This document shows positions 1-5,888 of a stretch of 5,888 nucleotides of DNA, piece by piece (the first letter of the stretch is position 1; each line of letters starts with the position of its first letter). The translations under genes were made by a program, and so were the position numbers. Origin of the DNA: Bacillota bacterium (GTDB lineage: Bacteria > Bacillota_I > Bacilli_A > RFN20 > CAG-826); NCBI GenBank assembly GCA_023443485.1, contig JAEZUH010000054.1, forward strand, positions 1 to 5,888, read 5' to 3'. A model generated the notes under the pieces. That model searched no databases and was not told the origin of the DNA. It was given only the letters and a program-made list of their open reading frames with translations.

Positions 1-869
1 AAGAGCAAAAAGAACTGCTCAAGAAAGTCGCAAAACCAATTGTCTCGCTAATTAAAAGAGGGGATGAAATCATCATTGTCCATGGAAATGGACCACAAGT
101 TGGAATGATCAACTTAGCCTTTACCGAAGCTCAAAGTGTTCCTGATATGCCATTCCCAGAATGCGGAGCAATGAGCGAGGGCTATATCGGATTCCATATT
201 CAAAACGCGATTGATAATGAACTAAAAGCTCAGGGAATTCAAAGAGATGTTGTCACCCTTGTATCGCAAGTTGTTGTTGATAAGAATGATCCTCTCTTCA
301 AATCTCCATCAAAACCAATTGGGACTTTTTATAGTGAAGAACAAGCAAAAGCGATTGCCGAAGAAAAAGGCTACACTATGAAAGAAGATGCCGGCCGTGG
401 CTATCGACGTGTCGTCCCTTCACCACTACCAATTGATATTATCGAAAAGAATAGCATCTTGAACTTAGTCGGGGCTGGTCACGTAGTTATTTGTGCGGGT
501 GGTGGTGGAATCCCTGTCATTAGAAATGAAGATGGCACAATTGAAGGTGTTGCTGCTGTTATTGATAAAGATTATGCATCTGCAAAAGTTGCAAGTTTAG
601 TAAACGCTGATTATTTAGTAATCTTAACTGCGGTTGACAATGTTTATATCAATTACAAAAAACCTGATGAAAGAAAAATTGAAAAGATCTCAGCTGATGA
701 AATCGGCGAACTCTTAAAAGGTGATTATTTCGCTAAAGGTAGCATGTATCCAAAAGTGAATGCGTGTTACAAATTTTTAAAAGAAAAACCGGGAAAAACC
801 GCGATCATTTCCTCTTTAGAGGTTGCTGAATTAGCTTTCAGTGAAAAAGTCGGAACAATTATAAAATAA
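1..869 (+). CDS. arcC: Carbamate kinase, 5'-truncated by the window edge
   Basis: This enzyme interconverts carbamoyl phosphate plus ADP and ATP plus carbamate (which yields NH3 and CO2). It is cytosolic and is normally the ATP-yielding last step of the arginine deiminase pathway. The frame is open from base 3 with no start codon in the window; 288 codons are visible, against about 310 for the family, so roughly 20-25 N-terminal residues lie to the left. The ATG at 105 is internal, because the family motif HGNGPQVG is encoded just before it (visible residues 27-34). Further family motifs follow in order: CAGGGGIPV, then DKDYASAKVA, then LTAVDNVYI, then the C-terminal FAKGSMYPKV, where family members usually read FAPGSM-x-PKV. 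The C-terminus is intact and ends in TAA. It converges on the serine cluster. Upstream arcA/arcB partners are plausible but not visible. Confidence 0.95.
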   Translation, partial: EQKELLKKVAKPIVSLIKRGDEIIIVHGNGPQVGMINLAFTEAQSVPDMPFPECGAMSEGYIGFHIQNAIDNELKAQGIQRDVVTLVSQVVVDKNDPLFKSPSKPIGTFYSEEQAKAIAEEKGYTMKEDAGRGYRRVVPSPLPIDIIEKNSILNLVGAGHVVICAGGGGIPVIRNEDGTIEGVAAVIDKDYASAKVASLVNADYLVILTAVDNVYINYKKPDERKIEKISADEIGELLKGDYFAKGSMYPKVNACYKFLKEKPGKTAIISSLEVAELAFSEKVGTIIK

Positions 870-887
870 GTTGCGTAACTTATGCAT

Positions 888-921
888 AAAAAAAGAGTTC
901 ATCAATGAACTCTTTTGTTTT
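888..921. terminator. Bidirectional intrinsic terminator between arcC and serA
   Basis: A perfect 10-bp inverted repeat, AAAAGAGTTC at 891-900 and GAACTCTTTT at 907-916, surrounds the 6-nt loop ATCAAT. Read on the plus strand, the stem ends in a U-rich tail (TTTTGTTTT, 913-921), which suits the end of arcC. Read on the minus strand, it ends in seven consecutive Ts (894-888), which suits the end of the gdhA-DUF1015-serC-serA transcript. The stem is AT-heavy (3 G/C pairs), so efficiency could be moderate. Its place between two convergent stop codons supports a shared terminator. Confidence 0.85.
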
Positions 922-930
922 AATTAAAAA

Positions 931-2097
931 TTAATTAACTACTCTGAAACGAATGACTCCCGGTAAGGCTGTGATGATATCTTTGAAACATCCTTTCTCA
1001 CAGTCTTTGCCTTCGAAATCCACAATTGTCGCAGCGAATTCACCTTTTACAGCGGTGGCACTTTTTACAACATGACTCGATTCAGCAAAATGAGCAATTA
1101 TCTTATTGCCATCTAAAGATGAGCTATGAAGGATGATCGCTCTTTTACCAGCAGGTTTTCCTAAATCCAAGTTTGGATAGTTAACTGAGTTAACAATATT
1201 GCCGTTTTCAATGAAATCAACGACTTCTTTTGCCGCCATAGCAGCGCAGTTATCTTCAGCTTCATCAGTGGAAGCGCCAAGATGGGAGAAGGCAATGACG
1301 CCTTTCATATTTGCTGTCTTGAAGTTGGGGAAGTCAGTGACATAGCGTTTGACTTTACCAACAGCGAGAGCTTTTTCCATATCATCATCATTAACTAAAG
1401 CATCACGCGAACAATTAAGAATGACAACACCATCTTTCATCTTGCCCATTGATTCAGCATTAATCATGCCTTTTGTAGAATCTAGAAGTGGAACATGAAC
1501 AGTGATGTAGTCAGCGCGAGCATATGCTTCATCACAAGCAACAAATTCCATATCACGTGGGAATTTATCTTTATATCTTTCGATTGTCGCTTTGCTTGGC
1601 TCAACACCTAAAACATGCATTCCAAGAGCGGCGGCTGCTTCGGAAACAAGTGCACCAATAGCACCACAACCAATAACGCCTAGTGTTTTGCCAAGAATTT
1701 CTGTTCCAGCAAATGCTGCTTTCGCCTTTTCCATGGTCTTGTTGATTTCTTTGTCTTCGTGGTTAGCTTTGACCCATTCCATGGAACCAGGCAAATCTCT
1801 TGCACTTAAAAGCATTCCAGCGATAGTGAGTTCTTTAACTGCATTAGCATTAGCGCCAGGAGTATTGAATACAACAACTCCTTCCTTGGCATAGTCTGGT
1901 AGTGGGATGTTGTTAACACCTGCACCAGCGCGAGCGACGCATAAGACTGATTCAGGTAATTTCATCTCGTGCATGACAGCACTTCTAACCATAACAGCAT
2001 CAGCGCCTTCAATGCTTTCGGTACTTACTGCGTAGCTTTTTGGCAGGACTTGAAGTCCAATTGGAGAAATTTTATTTAAACAAAATACTTTTTTCAT
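931..2097 (-). CDS. serA: D-3-phosphoglycerate dehydrogenase, short form with divergent C-terminal ACT-like domain
   Basis: It oxidises 3-phosphoglycerate to 3-phosphohydroxypyruvate with NAD(H), the first step of the phosphorylated serine pathway. The 388-residue protein is of the short type without the extra domain of long SerA proteins. The N-terminal substrate half includes ARAGAGVNNIP (55-65) and NTPGANANAV (78-87). The Rossmann motif VIGCGAIG is at 141-148, with acidic E166 at the end of the next strand, which fits NAD preference. The active-site Arg is R231 in NCSRDALV and the His is H272 in SHLGAST. The usual Glu of the FP-x-E motif is replaced by F259 (DFPNF). The C-terminus (about 318-388) resembles an ACT domain ending in LPGVIRFRVV but lacks the serine-binding Asn residues known from E. 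coli SerA. The ATG is preceded by AGGAGA at 2103-2108, which overlaps the serC stop codon. It is the last gene of the cluster. Another 2-hydroxyacid dehydrogenase is possible in principle, but the serC neighbour makes SerA very likely. Confidence 0.93.
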   Translation of the reverse strand: MKKVFCLNKISPIGLQVLPKSYAVSTESIEGADAVMVRSAVMHEMKLPESVLCVARAGAGVNNIPLPDYAKEGVVVFNTPGANANAVKELTIAGMLLSARDLPGSMEWVKANHEDKEINKTMEKAKAAFAGTEILGKTLGVIGCGAIGALVSEAAAALGMHVLGVEPSKATIERYKDKFPRDMEFVACDEAYARADYITVHVPLLDSTKGMINAESMGKMKDGVVILNCSRDALVNDDDMEKALAVGKVKRYVTDFPNFKTANMKGVIAFSHLGASTDEAEDNCAAMAAKEVVDFIENGNIVNSVNYPNLDLGKPAGKRAIILHSSSLDGNKIIAHFAESSHVVKSATAVKGEFAATIVDFEGKDCEKGCFKDIITALPGVIRFRVVN

Positions 2098-2102
2098 TTC
2101 AT

Positions 2103-2109
2103 TCTCCTA
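2103..2109 (-). promoter_or_regulatory. serA ribosome binding site fused to the serC stop codon
   Basis: On the minus strand the serC stop TAG runs directly into GAGA, forming TAGGAGA, so stop codon and Shine-Dalgarno share bases; the serA ATG follows five bases later. Only 9 nt separate the two coding regions. This geometry favours reinitiation by ribosomes finishing serC and so coupled synthesis of the two consecutive pathway enzymes. Confidence 0.8.
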
Positions 2110-3195
2110 TTTATGAGCATCTTCGAATTCTTTCATGTAAGCAACTAGGGCTTTTACACCTTCAATTGGCATAGCATTATAGATTGAAGCTCTTAAACCA
2201 CCCGTAGACTTGTGTCCTTTAAGGTTGGTAAAACGATATTTTTTTGCGCCTTCAAGAAATTCTGCATCTAGTTCTTCGGTAGGACAACGGAAGGTAACAT
2301 TCATCAATGAGCGATATTCTTTTTCGGCGTAAGGGACAAATAATTTGCTTTGATCCAAAAAATCGTAGAGAATCTTTGCTTTTGCTTCGTTGAGCTTTTT
2401 ACGTTCTTCGAGGCCACCTGTTTTAAGTAAGTACTTAAACACTAAGCCACAGACATAGATTGCAAAGGTTGGAGGAGTATTGTACATCGATCCGTTTTCA
2501 GCATGCACGCGATAATCCAAGTAAACTGGAAGTTTTTGCTTTGGAACTCTCGCGAGTAAATCATCGCGAATAATATAAATAGTTACACCAGCAGGGCCAA
2601 CGTTCTTTTGAGCGCCTGCGTAGATTAATCCAAATTTCTTAACATCAATTGGTTCACTTAAAAAGCAGGAGGACATGTCGGCGATTAAAGGAATATCACC
2701 AGTATCGGGATACTCTTTGTATTTTGTTCCATAAATGGTGTTGTTGTCACAAATGTAGACATAGTCTGCATCTTTGTCGAATTTGACACCTTTTAAATTT
2801 GGAATGCCTTTGAATCCAGTGCCTTCAGAACTAGCAACGACATTAACTTCGGCATATAGTTTGGCATCTTTAATGGCCTTTTTGGTCCATTCACCTGAGT
2901 TGATATAATCAAGTTTTCCACTTTGCACAAAATTCATTGGAATCATAGCAAAGCCAAGGGTGGCACCACCTTGGAGAAACAAGACTTTGTAATTATCGGG
3001 AATTCCAATTAATTTTCTGAGATCTGCCTCAGCGGTATCAATAATGTTTTGATAGACTTTGGAGCGGTGGGACATCTCCATGACTGACATGCCTGATTTG
3101 TCCTTGTCAAGCATTTCTGCTGCTACTTGGTCGAGAACTTCTTCTGGCAACATAGCAGGTCCGGCAGAGAAATTGTAGATTCTGTTTTCTTTCAT
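2107..3195 (-). CDS. serC: Phosphoserine aminotransferase
   Basis: This PLP enzyme transfers the amino group of glutamate to 3-phosphohydroxypyruvate, giving O-phosphoserine and 2-oxoglutarate; it is the second step of serine synthesis. The chosen protein is 362 residues, the same length as E. coli SerC. Visible family features are NFSAGPAMLP (8-17), SHRS (42-45), GGAT (76-79), NNTIYGT (151-157), the PLP-binding lysine K197 in AGAQKNVGPAG, and the C-terminal GGLRASIYNA with R335. The start is the ATG at 3195, because it precedes the conserved MKENRIYNFSAGP end and has AAGGAGA six bases upstream (3202-3208). An in-frame upstream start at 3309 would add 38 residues of unrelated sequence lying inside the preceding gene. 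It sits between the DUF1015 gene (28-nt gap) and serA (9-nt gap). The catalytic features are intact and I see nothing anomalous. Confidence 0.97.
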   Translation of the reverse strand: MKENRIYNFSAGPAMLPEEVLDQVAAEMLDKDKSGMSVMEMSHRSKVYQNIIDTAEADLRKLIGIPDNYKVLFLQGGATLGFAMIPMNFVQSGKLDYINSGEWTKKAIKDAKLYAEVNVVASSEGTGFKGIPNLKGVKFDKDADYVYICDNNTIYGTKYKEYPDTGDIPLIADMSSCFLSEPIDVKKFGLIYAGAQKNVGPAGVTIYIIRDDLLARVPKQKLPVYLDYRVHAENGSMYNTPPTFAIYVCGLVFKYLLKTGGLEERKKLNEAKAKILYDFLDQSKLFVPYAEKEYRSLMNVTFRCPTEELDAEFLEGAKKYRFTNLKGHKSTGGLRASIYNAMPIEGVKALVAYMKEFEDAHK

Positions 3196-3201
3196 TTGAA
3201 A

Positions 3202-3208
3202 TCTCCTT
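3202..3208 (-). promoter_or_regulatory. serC ribosome binding site (decides the start)
   Basis: AAGGAGA on the minus strand lies six bases before the ATG at 3195, in the 28-nt AT-rich gap after the DUF1015 stop codon. It supports the short serC start over the longer in-frame start within the upstream gene. The gap is too short for an obvious separate promoter. Confidence 0.85.
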
Positions 3209-3223
3209 TTAAAATTATTTTTA

Positions 3224-4447
3224 TTAACCTCTAATGCTTTTAGCTTCGAGATAATAACGTTTTTCTGATGCATGTCCCATTGAGAAACTCTTTCTTGGTA
3301 GTACAGCATCTTTGCTCACGAAGGCAAATATATCGTTTTTGCCTAAGGCTGGCATCTTAATCGCAACGGAATTTGTGTTTGATTTTGCGATAGAAATTAG
3401 TGATGATTCATCATGGATAAAATCAACGGTTGAATTTTTGTTTTCCTTCAAATAATCATCAATGGTTGATTGAATGAGTTTGTATGTTTCTGCAGCGTTT
3501 AACGGCGTTTTGATTGGTTTTTTGCCATTAATTCCATCAAAAATATAGCATTCAACAACTGAACCACAACATATCTCCATTAACTTTTTTTCGAAATTTG
3601 GATTGACGTTAAAAAGGATGCGGTGGATCGGTTCAAACACAATACCCTCATCATAGACATTGTTCGCTTCAACTAAAGCAAATCTGGCGGGATGATTTTC
3701 TCTTTCTTTTGCTGACAAATGAACCTTGATTTGTTCCCAATGTTCCTTGGCTGTTGCGAGAGAATGGTTTCCATCTCCGACAATAAAACTTAACCCATTA
3801 TTGTTTCGTTTATAAAGGTCTTCAAACAATGAAATGACTTTCTTTGTATCGTCAATTCGATATCCGCGAATATGCCCACCTTCTTGATTTAATTCAAAAT
3901 CATAAAGAAGCGGAAGTTGATCCCTTTTTGCATATAGTGGTTCAACGATAGCTTTAAGTGGATCGTCAAATAAAACTAATGTGTGAGGTAATTCGATAGG
4001 TGCATCCTTTCGAATTTTTAACCGAGGAGGGATTCTTTCCACAATCGTAGCTTCACTAGCTTTAATTGAGCATTTCACTCCCTTACAATAGGAATAATCT
4101 TCTAAGTCAATAGAGAGCATTAACCCTAATCTTCTTGTCCCATAGGATGTTATTCTTTCAACAAGAACGAAACATGGGCCGATGTCCTCTAAGACACCAT
4201 CTGACAAATATTTTCTGATGTTTTGATTGATGTTTTTTATATATTCATCACCATTTGACGTTTCCAAATAAGCTTCTGGAAAAATCATATGAAGGGTTGA
4301 GGGTTTATCACCAACCATTTTCTTCAAATCATCCCAATAGCTGCGCTGACTAGTAAATTGATCGCATGCAATAACAGCATAAGCGGTCATATCAGTGCCC
4401 TTTTTGGGAAGTAAAATGTGAGGAACTCTAACGGTCGTGAAAGACAT
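3224..4447 (-). CDS. DUF1015-family protein encoded in the serine operon; candidate serine/phosphoserine-metabolising enzyme
   Basis: Biochemical function is not established from this sequence. I recognise the family (DUF1015, COG4198-like) by the N-terminal VPHILLPKKGTDM and AVIACDQFTSQ block (C28-D29-Q30 in the 407-residue protein), by VGDGNHSLATAK at about 223-234 (D225, N227, H228), and by the C-terminal LPRKSFSMGHASEKRYY at about 383-399. There is no signal peptide or membrane segment, so it is probably cytosolic. The start is the ATG at 4447, two bases after the gdhA stop, with AAGGTG about ten bases upstream inside gdhA; a TTG three codons earlier is badly spaced from that site. Family members with DGHHR in place of DGNHS recall the motif of ParB-fold free-serine kinases. 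Together with its place between gdhA and serC, this suggests a role in serine or phosphoserine turnover. That last step is inference; a regulatory role is an alternative. Confidence 0.88.
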   Translation of the reverse strand: MSFTTVRVPHILLPKKGTDMTAYAVIACDQFTSQRSYWDDLKKMVGDKPSTLHMIFPEAYLETSNGDEYIKNINQNIRKYLSDGVLEDIGPCFVLVERITSYGTRRLGLMLSIDLEDYSYCKGVKCSIKASEATIVERIPPRLKIRKDAPIELPHTLVLFDDPLKAIVEPLYAKRDQLPLLYDFELNQEGGHIRGYRIDDTKKVISLFEDLYKRNNNGLSFIVGDGNHSLATAKEHWEQIKVHLSAKERENHPARFALVEANNVYDEGIVFEPIHRILFNVNPNFEKKLMEICCGSVVECYIFDGINGKKPIKTPLNAAETYKLIQSTIDDYLKENKNSTVDFIHDESSLISIAKSNTNSVAIKMPALGKNDIFAFVSKDAVLPRKSFSMGHASEKRYYLEAKSIRG

Positions 4448-4449
4448 AA

Positions 4450-5796
4450 TTAGCAAACACCTTGAGCCAACATTGCATCCATTACCTTCAAAAATCCGGC
4501 AATATTTGCTCCTAAAGCCAAATTTCTTGGCTGATTGAATTTAACGGCAGTTGTATAGCATTGTTGGAAGATATTCTTCATAATGCCCTTTAATTTTTCA
4601 TCAACTTCTTCAAAAGTCCATGAGAGATGCATAGCATTCTGGGTCATTTCTAATCCAGATACAGCGACACCACCAGCGTTGCTGGCTTTTCCAGGACTAA
4701 AGAGAATACCGTTTTCATTGAAGAAACGGATAGCTGGTAAATCGCATGGCATATTGGCGCCTTCAGCGAGAAGGAAACAGCCATTTGCTTTTAATTGCTT
4801 AGCATTTTCTAGGTTAATTTCACCTTGAGTAGCGCATGGCATGGCGATGTCACAAGGAACATTCCAGATATCTCTTGAAACATCGCTGTGTTTAACTTCT
4901 GGATGATGGGCAACATAGTCTTTGGTAAATTCGCCTTTTGAACCAGCTAATTGAAGGATTTCTTCAACGTTCAATCCTTTTGGATCGCTGACATAACCAT
5001 TAATGTCGCTCATTCCAACTATTATCGCACCTAATTCAGCAGCTTTCTTGAGAGCCATTGAACCAACTTTACCAGAACCGGAAATGATGACTTTTTTACC
5101 TTTAAAATTGGTATTGAGATATGTTCTTAGAATTTCTTCGGCGAAATAACATAATCCATAGCCGGTCGCCTCTGGGCGAGCGAGTGAACCACCATAAGAA
5201 ATGTTTTTACCTGTGAATACTCCGCCCCATTCATTAACAATTTTCTTATATTGACCAACCATATAGCCAATTTCACGCGCGCCAAAACCTAAATCTCCGG
5301 CAGGAACATCGGTGTTCGGTCCGATATAGCGGTAGAATTCATTCATGAAGGATTGGCAGAATCTCATCACTTCGCCATCACTCTTTCCACGAGTATCGAA
5401 ATCAGATCCGCCTTTTCCACCCCCCATTGGGAGTCCGGTTAAACTATTCTTGAAGGTTTGTTCAAATCCCAAAAATTTCAAAATTGAAATGTTGACCGAC
5501 TTGTCGAATCTCATCCCGCCTTTGTAAGGTCCAATAGCTGAGTTGAACTGGACACGATATCCAGTATTAACTCTGATTTTGTTTTGATCATCGACCCAAG
5601 GGACACGGAATTCGATTGTTCTTTCTGGAACAATGATTCTTTCAAGGATGGCGTTTTTCTCAATGCGTGGATCTTTGTCCACTAAGAAATCCATCGAATC
5701 AAAGAACTCTTCGACTGCTTGGATGAATTCTGGCTCATTGTGATACTTGCTTTTAACATCAGCTAAAAGAGTGTTCAAATAAGGACTTTTGTACAT
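4450..5796 (-). CDS. gdhA: NADP-type glutamate dehydrogenase (hexameric, short form)
   Basis: It performs reductive amination of 2-oxoglutarate with ammonia to L-glutamate in the cytosol. The 448-residue protein matches the roughly 450-residue hexameric class. Visible features are GPYKGGMRF with K92, LPMGGGKGGSDFD with the catalytic lysine K128, PAGDLGFGAREIGYM with D168, and the dinucleotide motif SGSGKVG at 239-245. The S263-D264 pair after the second Rossmann strand (GMSDINGY) resembles NADP-using enzymes rather than the G-P found in the NAD-linked clostridial enzyme, so NADP preference is inferred. The C-terminal GANIAGFLKVMDAM is typical. The ATG at 5796 follows a perfect AGGAGG at 5805-5810. 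It is the first gene of the cluster visible here and ends two bases before the DUF1015 start. It can regenerate the glutamate that SerC consumes. Its transcript starts with a structured leader that may regulate it. Confidence 0.97.
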   Translation of the reverse strand: MYKSPYLNTLLADVKSKYHNEPEFIQAVEEFFDSMDFLVDKDPRIEKNAILERIIVPERTIEFRVPWVDDQNKIRVNTGYRVQFNSAIGPYKGGMRFDKSVNISILKFLGFEQTFKNSLTGLPMGGGKGGSDFDTRGKSDGEVMRFCQSFMNEFYRYIGPNTDVPAGDLGFGAREIGYMVGQYKKIVNEWGGVFTGKNISYGGSLARPEATGYGLCYFAEEILRTYLNTNFKGKKVIISGSGKVGSMALKKAAELGAIIVGMSDINGYVSDPKGLNVEEILQLAGSKGEFTKDYVAHHPEVKHSDVSRDIWNVPCDIAMPCATQGEINLENAKQLKANGCFLLAEGANMPCDLPAIRFFNENGILFSPGKASNAGGVAVSGLEMTQNAMHLSWTFEEVDEKLKGIMKNIFQQCYTTAVKFNQPRNLALGANIAGFLKVMDAMLAQGVC

Positions 5797-5804
5797 AGTT
5801 TTTT

Positions 5805-5810
5805 CCTCCT
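5805..5810 (-). promoter_or_regulatory. gdhA Shine-Dalgarno site
   Basis: A perfect AGGAGG on the minus strand, eight bases before the gdhA ATG (spacer AAAAAACT). It lies one base downstream of the 3' arm of a possible long-range leader hairpin (5812-5818), so access to this site could depend on leader folding. Confidence 0.9.
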
Positions 5811-5811
5811 A

Positions 5812-5847
5812 ATGTCCCAAAAAAAGAAAAATATCCCCCTGGGACAT
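5812..5847 (-). repeat. Perfect 7-bp inverted repeat ATGTCCC-N22-GGGACAT in the gdhA leader
   Basis: The arms at 5812-5818 and 5841-5847 are exact reverse complements with a 22-nt spacer. In RNA, the downstream arm competes with GGGAUAU (5837-5831) for the same AUGUCCC arm, so the two hairpins are mutually exclusive. As DNA, two half-sites 29 bp apart centre to centre could bind a regulator just upstream of gdhA. The sequence does not say which, and no -35/-10 pair in 5848-5888 is convincing enough to call. Confidence 0.55.
5819..5847 (-). terminator. Terminator-like hairpin plus U-tract in the gdhA leader (possible attenuator)
   Basis: In the minus-strand RNA, AUGUCCC (5847-5841) can pair with GGGAUAU (5837-5831) over a 3-nt AGG loop. 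This gives a 7-bp stem with one G-U pair, followed at once by the tract UUUUCUUUUUUU (5830-5819), which is the shape of an intrinsic terminator. It stops only eight bases before the gdhA SD, leaving no room for a promoter between them. If it works, it therefore either attenuates gdhA transcription or marks a start site very close by. The stem is short, so activity is uncertain; the dyad may instead be a protein-binding site. Confidence 0.5.
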
Positions 5848-5888
5848 ACATTACAAAATTTCGTAAGAAATGTGTGATATGCACATAT

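Noticed and set aside
105..869. ATG at 105 as the true start of the carbamate kinase gene
   Set aside because: The same frame is open back to the window edge and encodes the conserved HGNGPQVG motif just before this ATG, so the gene is truncated by the window and not short.
920..938. Two TTAATTAA palindromes 11 bp apart near the serA stop
   Set aside because: They are short and purely A/T in an AT-rich intergenic region, best explained by composition and the stop codon.
1592..1894. Open frame of 100 codons on the plus strand inside serA
   Set aside because: It is antisense to a well-supported gene, has no recognisable motif, and its composition follows from the serA codons.
3069..3278. Further copies of GGGACAT (3069-3075) and ATGTCCC (3272-3278), matching the leader repeat arms
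   Set aside because: Both lie in conserved coding positions (SerC MSHRS and DUF1015 SMGHAS) and are explained by codon content; they show no positional relation to a promoter.
3196..3309. A 38-residue N-terminal extension of SerC from an ATG at 3309
   Set aside because: It overlaps the end of the DUF1015 coding region in another frame, does not match SerC, and the ATG at 3195 has a good SD and gives exactly the family length.
4448..4456. TTG at 4456 as the DUF1015 start
   Set aside because: It lies almost on top of the only SD-like site (AAGGTG) and overlaps gdhA; the ATG at 4447 is well spaced and gives a normal N-terminus.
4583..4828. Open frame of 81 codons on the plus strand inside gdhA
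   Set aside because: It is antisense to conserved gdhA coding sequence and resembles no known family.
5345..5527. Open frame of 60 codons on the plus strand inside gdhA
   Set aside because: It is antisense to the catalytic core of gdhA (including the GGGKGG region); its Pro-rich content is just the complement of the Gly codons.

Overview
The window looks like a chromosomal segment of a low-GC Bacillota-type bacterium. The base composition is AT-rich, Shine-Dalgarno sites of the AGGAGG type precede the genes, and the proteins resemble clostridial or erysipelotrichial versions. Trp is written TGG where I checked it, so I see no sign of a recoded TGA. No genus is assigned.

Layout: (1) Positions 1-869 on the plus strand hold the 3' nine-tenths or so of a carbamate kinase gene (arcC), cut by the left window edge. 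(2) Positions 870-930 are a short convergent intergenic region with a hairpin that can serve as a terminator in both directions. (3) Positions 931-5796 on the minus strand are a tight four-gene cluster. In transcription order it is gdhA (NADP-type glutamate dehydrogenase), a DUF1015-family gene, serC (phosphoserine aminotransferase) and serA (3-phosphoglycerate dehydrogenase). The junctions are 2, 28 and 9 nt, so one transcript is likely. (4) Positions 5797-5888 are the gdhA leader, with a strong SD and an unusual pair of alternative hairpins, one of which has the shape of an intrinsic terminator.

How the genes fit together: SerA oxidises 3-phosphoglycerate to 3-phosphohydroxypyruvate. SerC transaminates this with glutamate, giving O-phosphoserine and 2-oxoglutarate, and GdhA turns 2-oxoglutarate plus ammonia back into glutamate. 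The cluster therefore amounts to an ammonia-driven route to phosphoserine. No serB-like phosphatase is present. The only gene of unknown function in the cluster is the DUF1015 gene, whose conserved GDGNHS motif recalls the DGHHR-type motif of ParB-fold free-serine kinases. That makes it the best candidate for the missing phosphoserine/serine step and the most interesting object in the window. Secondary points are a SerA that seems to lack the usual catalytic Glu and has a divergent ACT domain, and the possible leader attenuator upstream of gdhA.
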